From: Candidatus Bathyarchaeum sp.
GTDB lineage: Archaea > Thermoproteota > Bathyarchaeia > Bathyarchaeales > Bathyarchaeaceae
NCBI GenBank assembly: GCA_003096235.1
Contig: PIXT01000084.1
Location: forward strand, 1-6,492
Length of the DNA: 6,492 bases
Direction of reading: 5' to 3'
Each line of letters starts with the position of its first letter. Position 1 is the first letter of the stretch. The position numbers and the translations under genes are program-made. Positions 1 to 5,927 of this stretch are shown here, piece after piece. The notes beneath the pieces were generated by a model, which did no database searches, was not told where the DNA came from, and saw only the letters and a program-made list of their open reading frames with translations.

Positions 1-816
1 CAGAAGATTAAAAATCAAATTGGGGTAGGAATGTTGCGATTCTATGCACATAATACAATTCCAAAATACACTTGGGAAGACATAGTTCTACCAGCCAATA
101 AGAAAACACAGCTAAAAAAAGTCTGCAACTACGTAAAGCAACATCAAAGGGGCAATAAGGCTCACGATTTTGAAAAACAGTCCCTTGGTAAAGGCGTTAA
201 AATTATGTTTTCTGGTCCCTCTGGAACTGGAAAAACGATGGCTGCTCAAATTATTGCCTCTGAGTTGGAGCTTGACATGTACAAGATCGACCTGTCTATG
301 GTAGGGAGTAAGTATATTGGGGAAACAGAGAAGAAACTGAACAGGATTTTTGAAGAGACCGAAGTGAGTAATGCGATTTTATTTTTTGATGAGGCTGATG
401 CCCTGTTTGGGAAAAGAAGCGAAGTAAAGGATTCCCATGATCGGTATGCGAACGCAGAGATTGATTATCTGCTTCAAAAGATGGAAAACCACAATGGGAT
501 TGTTATTCTCACCAGTAACTTAGGGAAAAAAGTTGATGACGCTTTTGTCAGGAGGATGCATTTCATTGTGGATTTTCCGATGCCAAAGCTGGAGTCTAGG
601 ATTGAGATATGGCGAAAAGTTCTACAAAAAAACCATTCGTTGGAGGATGTCGACTTTGATTTGCTTTCGAAGTGGAAGATAAGCGGTGGCGACATAAAGA
701 AAATAGCACTCAAAGCAGCCTCATGTCAAGTTACAAAAAATTCAGATAAGATAACTATGGCGGATATTGTTACGGCAGCAAATAAAGAGCCAAAAAAAGA
801 TAAACATACAGCATAG
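1..816 (+). CDS. AAA+ ATPase of the contractile-injection-system-associated type, 5' end outside window
   Basis: This is the C-terminal ATPase module of an AAA+ protein. The frame has no stop back to base 1, and the residues around the first ATG (base 31) read like the linker before the family's 'P-x-YTW-x-D-IVLP' motif, so I infer that the real start lies to the left and the family's usual long N-terminal region is missing only because of the window edge. Counting from the ATG at 31: YTWEDIVLP 13-21, Walker A GPSGTGKT 62-69, Walker B ILFFDEAD 117-124, sensor-1 Asn in ILTSNL (about 163), a double-Arg finger candidate in AFVRRMHF (about 174-175), and a sensor-2-like SGGDIKKIAL stretch 218-227. 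The family remodels protein complexes by ATP hydrolysis; relatives with the same SKYIGETEK and FGKRSEVKD blocks sit in extracellular contractile injection clusters. The segment before Walker A (about 36-52) is divergent and the C-terminus is a short Lys-rich tail. The class call is strong; the injection-system link is inference. An alternative is a short protein starting at 31, where a weak G-rich GGGGTAGG stretch precedes the ATG. Confidence 0.85.
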   Translation, partial: QKIKNQIGVGMLRFYAHNTIPKYTWEDIVLPANKKTQLKKVCNYVKQHQRGNKAHDFEKQSLGKGVKIMFSGPSGTGKTMAAQIIASELELDMYKIDLSMVGSKYIGETEKKLNRIFEETEVSNAILFFDEADALFGKRSEVKDSHDRYANAEIDYLLQKMENHNGIVILTSNLGKKVDDAFVRRMHFIVDFPMPKLESRIEIWRKVLQKNHSLEDVDFDLLSKWKISGGDIKKIALKAASCQVTKNSDKITMADIVTAANKEPKKDKHTA

Positions 817-852
817 AAAAAAAGCAGCCAGTTTATCCAACCGATTATAAGG

Positions 853-860
853 TATAAATA
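853..860 (+). promoter_or_regulatory. Candidate TATA box for the ABC transporter operon
   Basis: TATAAATA stands in the 138-base gap between the AAA+ gene and the ABC operon and matches the archaeal box A. With the usual spacing of about 25 bases, transcription would start near 880, giving a leader of roughly 75 bases before the TTG start at 955. The flanking sequence is A/T-rich and the TATA core lies in a small TTATA-AGG-TATAA palindrome, so a chance match is possible. No strong terminator for the AAA+ gene was seen ahead of it, so read-through is also possible. Confidence 0.45.
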
Positions 861-903
861 ATTAAAAGGACAAGTTAGCTTTTTATCTGAAAGGCTCGTT
901 GGA

Positions 904-951
904 ATGGTAACAAGTCTCACCAGTTCCTCTTTGAAGCTATGCGAGGATTAA
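904..951 (+). other. Possible 15-codon leader ORF upstream of the ABC operon
   Basis: An ATG at 904 opens a 15-codon frame (MVTSLTSSSLKLCED) ending in TAA at 949-951, three bases before the TTG start of the ABC ATPase and in a different frame. A modest AAAGG stretch (890-894) lies nine bases ahead. The ORF covers the operon's Shine-Dalgarno, so its translation could affect that of the ATPase. It is short enough to occur by chance and has no recognised family. Confidence 0.15.
925..947 (+). promoter_or_regulatory. Shine-Dalgarno of the ABC ATPase with a possible masking hairpin
   Basis: GAGGA at 943-947 lies seven bases before the TTG at 955 and is what supports that non-ATG start. Its exact complement TCCTC occurs at 925-929, so the leader RNA could form a 5-bp stem with a 13-base loop that hides the ribosome site. 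The stem is short and may not be stable. The ribosome site itself is well supported; the hairpin is only a suggestion. Confidence 0.4.
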
Positions 952-954
952 GAT

Positions 955-2031
955 TTGGTTAACAACAAAACAAGCGAAGTTTTCAGTATTCAGACAACAA
1001 ATCTGACTAAAAGATTTGCCAAAAAGAAGCACAGAGGCGTCTTTGGTTTTCTGCGAAGCAAACCGAAAAATTATCGTAAAGAAAAAAATGATGTTACATT
1101 AGCCTTGAATAAAGTCAACATTAAAATTCGTCCTGGAGAACTCTTCGGGCTTCTTGGACCAAACGGGTCTGGAAAAACTACAACAATCAAATGTTTGTCA
1201 ACAATTTTGATTCCAGACGAAGGCACAATCAAGGTAAACGGTTTTGATGTCCAAAAAGAGACAGCCATGGTTCGAGCGAGTCTAGGAATGGTTGTTGGCG
1301 GAGAAAGAACACTATACTGGAAACTCACAGCCAGAGACAATCTCATGTACTTTGCGTCGTTGTACAAGATGCAAAAGGCACATGCAAAAAAAAGAGTTAA
1401 AGAACTCTTGGAAACGTTTCAGCTCTATGACAGGGCAGATGAGAGGCTTGAGGACTACAGCACAGGCATGAGACAAAAAGTCAGCATAGCTCGAGCGCTA
1501 CTGCATGATCCGCCAATTCTGCTGTTGGATGAGCCGACTTTAGGTTTAGATCCAGGTTTTGCAAGGCAGATTCGTAAACAAATAAAAGAACTTTCACAAA
1601 AGCACGGAAAAACTGTTCTTCTGACCACCCATTATATGGATGAAGCTGATCAGCTGTGTGATCGGGTGGCGTTCATAAACAGCGGCAATATTGTCGCAGT
1701 TGACACGCCAAACAGGCTCAAGGCAATGGTGAAAGAAAAAGAAATAGTAGAGGTAACAGTTTATCGTCCACCCGCAGACATCGAAGGATACATTCGGTCA
1801 ATGTTACCTGACGTAGAAGTTGTCAAACTTATTGCAGGCAATGAGGAAAAAGGAAATCCTTCAAGAATCAAAATAATTGGAGGAACCACAGAAGAACATA
1901 TAGGAACAATTATCGATGCACTCAGACAAAAGAACGTTCGCATCGGCAGCTTGAACGTTGGTGTGCCTACACTTGAAGACGTTTTCATCAAATTAACTGG
2001 CACAAAACTCACGGAGGGCGGAACACAGTAG
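955..2031 (+). CDS. ABC-2 type transporter ATP-binding subunit
   Basis: This is the cytoplasmic ATPase that powers the two membrane subunits encoded directly downstream. Of its 358 residues, the nucleotide-binding domain covers about 14-250: Walker A GPNGSGKTT 68-76, signature YSTGMRQKVSIARAL 168-182, Walker B ILLLDEP 188-194, D-loop GLDP 197-200 and H-loop His226 in LTTHYMDEAD. A basic insertion (about 21-46) precedes the Walker A strand, as in some ABC-2 ATPases related to COG4586/COG1131. The usual Q-loop glutamine is missing: the segment reads GMVVGGERTLYW (111-122). The C-terminal 100 residues form the regulatory extension common in drug, lipid or polysaccharide exporters of the DrrA/NatA type. 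The start is TTG, chosen for the GAGGA ribosome site and because no upstream start fits better. The stop abuts the next gene's ATG, so co-translation is likely. Substrate unknown; family call is secure. Confidence 0.95.
   Translation: MVNNKTSEVFSIQTTNLTKRFAKKKHRGVFGFLRSKPKNYRKEKNDVTLALNKVNIKIRPGELFGLLGPNGSGKTTTIKCLSTILIPDEGTIKVNGFDVQKETAMVRASLGMVVGGERTLYWKLTARDNLMYFASLYKMQKAHAKKRVKELLETFQLYDRADERLEDYSTGMRQKVSIARALLHDPPILLLDEPTLGLDPGFARQIRKQIKELSQKHGKTVLLTTHYMDEADQLCDRVAFINSGNIVAVDTPNRLKAMVKEKEIVEVTVYRPPADIEGYIRSMLPDVEVVKLIAGNEEKGNPSRIKIIGGTTEEHIGTIIDALRQKNVRIGSLNVGVPTLEDVFIKLTGTKLTEGGTQ
2013..2018 (+). promoter_or_regulatory. Shine-Dalgarno for the first ABC permease, inside the ATPase gene
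   Basis: GGAGGG lies within the last codons of the ATPase gene, 13 bases ahead of the permease ATG at 2032. This is at the long end of normal spacing. Since the ATPase stop (2029-2031) touches the ATG, terminating ribosomes could also restart directly. Confidence 0.5.
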
Positions 2032-2886
2032 ATGACGCAGAGCGTCTATGAACAGTCTGCAGTACGCAGCAATTTCTTTGTCGTCTGGAATGAGCTAGTT
2101 AAAAACATGAAATTTCTGATGGCATATCCGATCATATTCGTTTTCTGGGCAGTATTTCCAATTTTCTGGTTTATTCCATTCATACTCCAAGGACAAGCAT
2201 TTGTTGGAGGTTTACAGAGCGCAAACTTCGCCCAAATAACGGGCACAGACGACTATGTTTCATTCATTGTCATAGGCGCGGTTCTCAACAGCTACGTAAA
2301 CACCCTGCTTTACGGCATGGGAGAAAACATAAGACGCGAAGCAGTGCAAGGAACACTAGATTATGTGTTCGCAGCGCCCTGCAACAAAGCCTATGTGCTT
2401 ATCGGAAAAGCTCTAAGTGAAAGCGTATCCAGCACAATCTTTGCAGCAAGCCAACTTACCATATCTGCGCTCCTTTTTGGAATGAGCTTTACATTGGAAG
2501 TGATGTTTCCAGTGTTCTTCATAGTTATTTTGCTGATACTTGGATTGTATGGGCTGTCTCTTGTTTTAGCTGCGGTTTCGCTTATGCACAAGCAATCTCA
2601 TGACATCTCGGAAACCATTGGATACATTTTTTATGTTTTTTCTCCAGTAAGATACCCCATTGAAAGCCTACCAAGCTGGGCACAAATCATCGGCAAACTC
2701 ATTCCGCTCACATATGCGCTCATTATTGTAAGGAGCATTATGCTTCTTGGAGCGAGCCTTTCAGATATGTATTGGGAAATTTTTGCGCTTCTAATCATCG
2801 ATGCTGTTTTGATAGTTGCTGGGTTTTACATGTTCAATTGGATGGAAAAGAAAACAAAAAAGTCTGGAACAATCAGCCACCATTAA
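2032..2886 (+). CDS. ABC-2 type transporter permease, first subunit
   Basis: A 284-residue integral membrane protein of the ABC-2 (DrrB/NodJ-like) family, expected to form half of the transmembrane pathway and couple to the ATPase encoded just upstream. Hydrophobic segments fall near 31-55, 75-95, 130-150, 157-183, 195-235 (broken by a re-entrant-like SPVRYPIESLP) and 247-270, fitting six helices. The family's cytoplasmic coupling stretch is visible as ENIRREAVQGTLDYVFAAP (98-116), corresponding to the common 'E-x-x-GTLE-x-x-x-x-x-P' pattern. A soluble, Lys-rich tail (272-280) suits a cytoplasmic C-terminus. The ATG follows the ATPase stop with no spacer. Only moderately like the second permease, so the pair probably acts as a heterodimer. 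The transported compound cannot be read from sequence; antibiotic, lipid or glycan export are all known for this family. Confidence 0.93.
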   Translation: MTQSVYEQSAVRSNFFVVWNELVKNMKFLMAYPIIFVFWAVFPIFWFIPFILQGQAFVGGLQSANFAQITGTDDYVSFIVIGAVLNSYVNTLLYGMGENIRREAVQGTLDYVFAAPCNKAYVLIGKALSESVSSTIFAASQLTISALLFGMSFTLEVMFPVFFIVILLILGLYGLSLVLAAVSLMHKQSHDISETIGYIFYVFSPVRYPIESLPSWAQIIGKLIPLTYALIIVRSIMLLGASLSDMYWEIFALLIIDAVLIVAGFYMFNWMEKKTKKSGTISHH

Positions 2887-2890
2887 GGAG
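2885..2890 (+). promoter_or_regulatory. Shine-Dalgarno for the second ABC permease, overlapping the preceding stop codon
   Basis: AAGGAG begins within the TAA stop (2884-2886) of the first permease and ends eight bases before the TTG at 2899. It is the strongest ribosome site in the operon and fixes the unusual TTG start, since no ATG lies nearby in frame. Confidence 0.75.
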
Positions 2891-2898
2891 AAATTGTA

Positions 2899-3792
2899 TT
2901 GGAAAAAAACAGTGAAGACTACAAGACACGTCAAGTTAAATGCCCAACTGGATTCAACTGGGCAAATTTAAAGGCTGAACTAAGGGCAATCTGGGAGTCT
3001 AACGTTAAAGCGTGGAAGATTGATTTTGCGTATCCTGTGAGTTTTGTCCGTCAACTGATTTCTCCGGTTGTCTTTATGCTACCATACCTGCTCTATGGAC
3101 TTGTATTGATTGGAGGCAGATACAGCGAAAACTTGGCACAGCTTGTTGGAACAGGAGATGTGGTTGCATTCATTTTCACAGGCTACATTATGATGGGATT
3201 CATAGGAACCGCTGTTTGGGCAATGGGATTTAGCATGCGAAGAGAACAATGGTTTGGAACCTTAGAAGCAATCTATGTCACACCAGCCAGCCGTTTAGGG
3301 CAAGTTTTGGGAATGGCGCTACACAGCACAGTTCACCAAGGCATAGGTACACTCATCCAATCAGTCTTCATATACGTCACTTTTGGTTTAGCTTTGAACA
3401 TAGAAGGAATCTTGCCGGCATTAGGCATCTTTGCGCTCATGATGTTTGCGCTCTACGGTTTTGGGTTAGTAATAGCAGCGTTGAGCTTACTGTTAAAGGA
3501 GGGCTGGATAGTCTCTGACAGCTTTTACAGCATCATGACGATTCTCTCGCCCGTAGCTTACCCATTAACTGTTCTGCCCACATTAGCACAACAAGCAAGC
3601 GCCATATTTCCAACTGCACCAGCATTAATTGGAATGCGAACTTTCCTGATACAAGAATATGTGCCAGAGGTTGTCGGCAACGTCTTTGTGCATCTTTTAG
3701 TTCTGGGCGCAGCTTGGATTTTGTTTGGTGTGCTTGTATTTCGTTTAACTGATGTTTATGCCCGAAAGAGGGGTATGCTCAAAAAGTTCTGA
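2899..3792 (+). CDS. ABC-2 type transporter permease, second subunit
   Basis: A 297-residue ABC-2 permease that should pair with the preceding permease and the shared ATPase. An extended hydrophilic N-terminus (about 1-45, with WANLKAELRAIWESNVKAW forming a likely amphipathic interfacial helix) comes before hydrophobic segments near 50-72, 88-110, 135-165, 170-198, 210-245 and 262-283. The coupling motif is MRREQWFGTLEAIYVTPAS (113-131), closer to the family consensus than in the first permease, and the SPVAYPLTVLP stretch (217-227) mirrors SPVRYPIESLP of its partner, showing shared ancestry. The C-terminus is basic (ARKRGMLKKF) and probably cytoplasmic. The start is TTG with a strong AAGGAG ahead of it. 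It ends the transporter cassette; the next gene starts 29 bases later and may or may not share the transcript. Confidence 0.93.
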   Translation: MEKNSEDYKTRQVKCPTGFNWANLKAELRAIWESNVKAWKIDFAYPVSFVRQLISPVVFMLPYLLYGLVLIGGRYSENLAQLVGTGDVVAFIFTGYIMMGFIGTAVWAMGFSMRREQWFGTLEAIYVTPASRLGQVLGMALHSTVHQGIGTLIQSVFIYVTFGLALNIEGILPALGIFALMMFALYGFGLVIAALSLLLKEGWIVSDSFYSIMTILSPVAYPLTVLPTLAQQASAIFPTAPALIGMRTFLIQEYVPEVVGNVFVHLLVLGAAWILFGVLVFRLTDVYARKRGMLKKF

Positions 3793-3821
3793 TTACAACA
3801 AAAATTAGTGAAAAGGCGAAC

Positions 3822-4427
3822 GTGGGACGTGTTTGTGTGATACGTGTTTGCTATCAAAATAGTGGCGGTGTCTGGTATGGTGCAGCGGTGCAGGATAATC
3901 AAGTTCTTGCCACGTGCTTTTCTACAGGAGAAGCTGATTTAAGTCGTCTACTAGTCAGGTTGCCAGAAGGTGCTGTGTTTCAGGTTTTGGAAGAACCTAG
4001 TTTGTTTCTAGCAAAAGTTCTGAGGGCTCTAGAGACAGTTTTCTATGGAAAGAATCATGAAAAACATGGATTCAATATAGATATGAAACATCTTTCAGGT
4101 TATTCGCAAAAGGTGCTTAACTGCACAAGTCGGGTTCCTGTGGGATACGTGACAACGTATGGTGCCATAGCCAAGGTTGTGGGCGGAATCGCAAGGTCTG
4201 TGGGTCGTGTTGAGGCGTCAAATCCTGTTCCGCTGTTGATTCCCTGCCACAGGGTTGTTTGTTCTGATTTGAAGGTTGGTGGCTACGGATATGGAGAGCA
4301 TGTTAAGATGCAGATTCTTCAACAAGAAGAGAGAGGCTACGAAGAGTCAAAGAGGCTAAAAGTGGATGATGGGGAACTGGCTTTGTTTGCGGTAAAACGG
4401 GTTAAACAAAACAAGGAGAGCTTTTAA
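3822..4427 (+). CDS. ogt: Methylated-DNA--protein-cysteine S-methyltransferase (O6-alkylguanine-DNA alkyltransferase)
   Basis: A suicide DNA-repair protein that moves the alkyl group from O6-alkylguanine to its own cysteine. The active site is PCHRVV at 141-146 with acceptor Cys142. The DNA-binding part is also recognisable: VPVGYVTTYGAIAKVVGG (105-122) with Tyr113 matching the human enzyme's Tyr114, and ARSVGR (124-129), whose Arg125 corresponds to the human Arg128 that flips the base. Asn134 matches the conserved Asn of the cysteine hydrogen-bond network. The N-terminal 85 residues are the poorly conserved accessory domain, and a hydrophilic tail follows about residue 172. At 201 residues the size is normal. 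The start is GTG at 3822, the only credible start in the frame; the upstream AAAGGCG is a weak ribosome site. It lies 29 bases after the transporter, but repair and export need not be related. Confidence 0.95.
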   Translation: MGRVCVIRVCYQNSGGVWYGAAVQDNQVLATCFSTGEADLSRLLVRLPEGAVFQVLEEPSLFLAKVLRALETVFYGKNHEKHGFNIDMKHLSGYSQKVLNCTSRVPVGYVTTYGAIAKVVGGIARSVGRVEASNPVPLLIPCHRVVCSDLKVGGYGYGEHVKMQILQQEERGYEESKRLKVDDGELALFAVKRVKQNKESF

Positions 4428-4444
4428 GAGGACAAAGAAGCTCA

Positions 4445-4450
4445 TATAAA
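4445..4450 (+). promoter_or_regulatory. Candidate TATA box for nadM
   Basis: TATAAA occurs in the 63-base gap between the alkyltransferase gene and nadM, preceded by a purine-rich stretch (GACAAAGAAG, 4431-4440) that could act as the TFB-recognition element. A start about 25 bases downstream would fall near 4472, just at the Shine-Dalgarno, giving a very short leader. This suggests nadM can be transcribed independently of the genes upstream. Confidence 0.4.
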
Positions 4451-4471
4451 TCAAGAAATTGCAGGCGTCAT

Positions 4472-4480
4472 AAAGGAGAG
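4472..4480 (+). promoter_or_regulatory. Shine-Dalgarno that fixes the TTG start of nadM
   Basis: AAAGGAGAG ends ten bases before the TTG at 4491. The encoded N-terminus (MKRGVFVGRFQPFHKGH) begins exactly where archaeal NadM proteins usually do, so the TTG is supported by both ribosome site and homology. Confidence 0.7.
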
Positions 4481-4490
4481 AATAAAGCAT

Positions 4491-5015
4491 TTGAAGCGCG
4501 GCGTCTTTGTGGGAAGATTTCAGCCATTTCATAAAGGGCACTTAGAAATTGTAAAAAGAATTGTGAAAGAGGCGGATGAGCTGGTCATAATTGTGGGTAG
4601 TTCACAGTACAGCCACAGACTTGATAATCCGTTCACGGCTGGCGAGCGCATCACTATGATCAGAAAAGCCATAGAAGAAGAGGGAATCCAGCTGTCAAGA
4701 ATCTGGATTATACCAGTTCCGGATGTTCATCAACATGCGCTATGGGTTTCGCAGATAGTAGGGCACGCGCCCAAATTTGATGTAGTCTACGCTAACGAGC
4801 CGCTGACTCGTCGTTTGTTCACCGAAGCGGGATTCAAAGTTGAATCGATGGATTTTATAAAACGTAAGGTTTACTTGGCTACAGAAATTCGGAGCCGCAT
4901 GTCAACCAGAGGAAACTGGGAGGAACTTGTCCCAAGCAGCGTTGCCAATTACATAAAAGAGATTAAGGGCGATGTGAGGCTTCGGGATTTGTGCAAAACG
5001 GATACAGTAAACTAG
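4491..5015 (+). CDS. nadM: Nicotinamide-nucleotide adenylyltransferase, archaeal type
   Basis: A cytoplasmic enzyme that joins nicotinamide mononucleotide and ATP to give NAD+ and pyrophosphate, the last nucleotide-assembly step of NAD synthesis and salvage. The 174-residue protein is typical in length for archaeal NadM and carries the nucleotidyltransferase fold motifs: GRFQPFHKGH at 8-17 with the catalytic HxGH (His14, His17), the NPFTAGER block at 46-53 and the C-terminal ATEIRSRM at 130-137, equivalent to the ISSTxxR-like site that binds ATP phosphates (archaeal members more often read SGTEIR). VPSSVANYIKEIKG (147-160) is the conserved tail of the family. The start is TTG with a good ribosome site. 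Its stop codon overlaps the stop of the convergent membrane protease by four bases. The assignment is secure; no regulatory fusion domain (Nudix or NadR-like) is present. Confidence 0.96.
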   Translation: MKRGVFVGRFQPFHKGHLEIVKRIVKEADELVIIVGSSQYSHRLDNPFTAGERITMIRKAIEEEGIQLSRIWIIPVPDVHQHALWVSQIVGHAPKFDVVYANEPLTRRLFTEAGFKVESMDFIKRKVYLATEIRSRMSTRGNWEELVPSSVANYIKEIKGDVRLRDLCKTDTVN

Positions 5016-5821
5016 ACTTTTGTTTGCTTCTTAGAATTGAACAAACTATAGAGATATCTTCCTGCCAGAGAGATTAACCAGCCACTGATAACAAAGACTG
5101 TTGCAGGAAAATTGTTTACGTCAGAGTTTAGCATAAACGTTTGGAACAAAAAGAAAACGGCTGCCATTGTTGCTATGGATGCAAGCCCAAACTTTCTTCC
5201 ATATTTTTGTGTGCTTTGGATGCCAAGAAGCCCTAAAAAGAATACATCTCCTAAACCCAAAAAAGTATAATTGCCGGTGAAGGGGATTGCGGGCAACATA
5301 ACTCCCACGGGTAACCCTAGGTCAAGAGCTTTTTGTGCAGAAGCCACAGTGAATCGGGTGACGAGCACTTGGATGATGTCAACTATAGTCAGTAAGGAGA
5401 CAAAACCTAATGTTGTTTTCCATGTGAATAGGCTTCCCATGTAAACTGAGATGCTGATTCCAAATATTATGGCGAAGAAGTTGAATAGGAAAAGGTTCCA
5501 GCAGTAAAGAAATGTTAAGATGAATAGAATTGGAGGTACTATCGCCAGGTACCATTTTGGCACAAACAGGTAAGTGAAAAGAAACAAGGTTACAACATAA
5601 GAAAAAGAGAAGAGAACAAGAATAGACTGCTCTGGGAGAAACACTAAAACGGTCACCATTGTGCCCATTGCTGCAACCAGCAAGATTATGTGTTTTAGTT
5701 GGAGTTGTTGTCCTCCGAACAGGGAAGTGACTTTCTTGTCTAAGCGTGAGTAAAAAAAGACAACGGCTAACCCAATTAGGAAAAGAACCGAGGGAAGGAA
5801 AACATCAATTATCATGCCCAC
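5012..5821 (-). CDS. Presenilin/signal-peptide-peptidase-like intramembrane aspartyl protease (family A22)
   Basis: A multi-pass membrane protein expected to cut transmembrane segments of other proteins within the bilayer. The 269 residues give about nine hydrophobic helices (near 8-25, 43-62, 67-87, 92-107, 110-130, 138-156, 185-203, 210-230, 238-260), the topology of presenilin homologues. Candidate catalytic aspartates sit where the family needs them: Asp148 in LLTIVDIIQV of helix 6, and Asp192 in FLGLGDVFF of helix 7, a clear GxGD motif. Helix 9 begins NNFPATVFVI, where the family's PAL motif would be, here PAT; the first motif reads VD rather than YD. The short 157-184 loop joins the two catalytic helices. 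Start is GTG at 5821 or ATG at 5815 (two residues shorter); neither has a clear ribosome site. It converges on nadM and diverges from a rhomboid protease gene. GxGD plus topology make the family likely; activity and substrates are unknown. Confidence 0.85.
   Translation of the reverse strand: MGMIIDVFLPSVLFLIGLAVVFFYSRLDKKVTSLFGGQQLQLKHIILLVAAMGTMVTVLVFLPEQSILVLFSFSYVVTLFLFTYLFVPKWYLAIVPPILFILTFLYCWNLFLFNFFAIIFGISISVYMGSLFTWKTTLGFVSLLTIVDIIQVLVTRFTVASAQKALDLGLPVGVMLPAIPFTGNYTFLGLGDVFFLGLLGIQSTQKYGRKFGLASIATMAAVFFLFQTFMLNSDVNNFPATVFVISGWLISLAGRYLYSLFNSKKQTKV
5018..5032 (+). terminator. Possible T-rich terminator of nadM
   Basis: TTTTGTTTGCTTCTT begins three bases after the nadM stop; T-rich tracts in the non-template strand are the usual archaeal intrinsic terminators. 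The same bases, read on the other strand, encode the Lys-rich C-terminus of the convergent protease, so the T-richness may simply reflect lysine codons. Confidence 0.35.
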
Positions 5822-5852
5822 AGATATAGAGCTTCTTGAAGATTTAGATTAC

Positions 5853-5877
5853 GGTTAAACTCAAATTGGTTAATCAA
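5853..5877. repeat. Imperfect direct repeat in the divergent protease promoter region
   Basis: GGTTAAACTCAA (5853-5864) is followed by GGTTAATCAA (5868-5877); apart from a two-base AC insertion in the first copy the units are identical, with starts 15 bases apart. The pair lies in the middle of the 106 bases between the two divergently transcribed protease genes and just ahead of the rhomboid TATA candidate, a suitable place for an operator. No known regulator site was recognised, and the remainder of the gap holds only the promoter elements listed. Confidence 0.4.
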
Positions 5878-5884
5878 GGTATGA

Positions 5885-5891
5885 ATAAATA
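5885..5891 (+). promoter_or_regulatory. Candidate TATA box for the rhomboid gene
   Basis: ATAAATA lies about 40 bases before the rhomboid ATG at 5928. A transcript starting some 25 bases downstream would begin near 5913-5915, leaving a leader of only about 13 bases. The match is moderate in an A/T-rich region. Confidence 0.35.
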
Positions 5892-5895
5892 CGAC

Positions 5896-5901
5896 GGGGA
5901 G
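5896..5901 (+). promoter_or_regulatory. Shine-Dalgarno-like motif that does not fit the rhomboid start
   Basis: GGGGAG is 26 bases from the rhomboid ATG, too far for that start, but lies seven bases ahead of a TTG (5909) opening a short frame in another register (TTG CGG ATG ACC ... ending TAA at 5942-5944) that overlaps the rhomboid start. If transcription begins near 5913 this motif is not even in the RNA, so it may be accidental. Confidence 0.2.
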
Positions 5902-5927
5902 ATTGGTTTTGCGGATGACCCCCGAAA

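Noticed and set aside
31..33. ATG at 31 as the true start of the AAA+ protein
   Set aside because: The frame stays open to base 1 and the residues around this Met resemble the family's internal linker, so I treat the gene as 5'-partial; the G-rich stretch just before the ATG keeps a small doubt.
845..857. TTATA-AGG-TATAA palindrome as an operator or terminator
   Set aside because: The symmetry is largely a consequence of the TATA-like sequence in A/T-rich DNA; three-base loop and no following T-run at the right distance.
726..920. Minus-strand 64-codon frame encoding a hydrophobic, membrane-like peptide
   Set aside because: It is mostly antisense to the Lys-rich 3' end of the AAA+ gene, whose AAA/AAG codons read as Phe/Leu codons on the other strand; no ribosome site or family supports it.
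1071..1367. Minus-strand 98-codon frame within the ABC ATPase
   Set aside because: It is antisense to the conserved Walker A region, whose motif constraints produce the open frame; no independent evidence of coding.
3249..3518. Plus-strand 89-codon frame inside the second permease
   Set aside because: It lies wholly within a strongly supported permease gene in another frame, has a His/Ser-rich composition typical of shadow frames, and has no recognisable domain.
5832..5841. CTTC-TT-GAAG inverted repeat near the A22 protease start
   Set aside because: Four-base arms with a two-base loop are too short to be a meaningful hairpin and occur often by chance.
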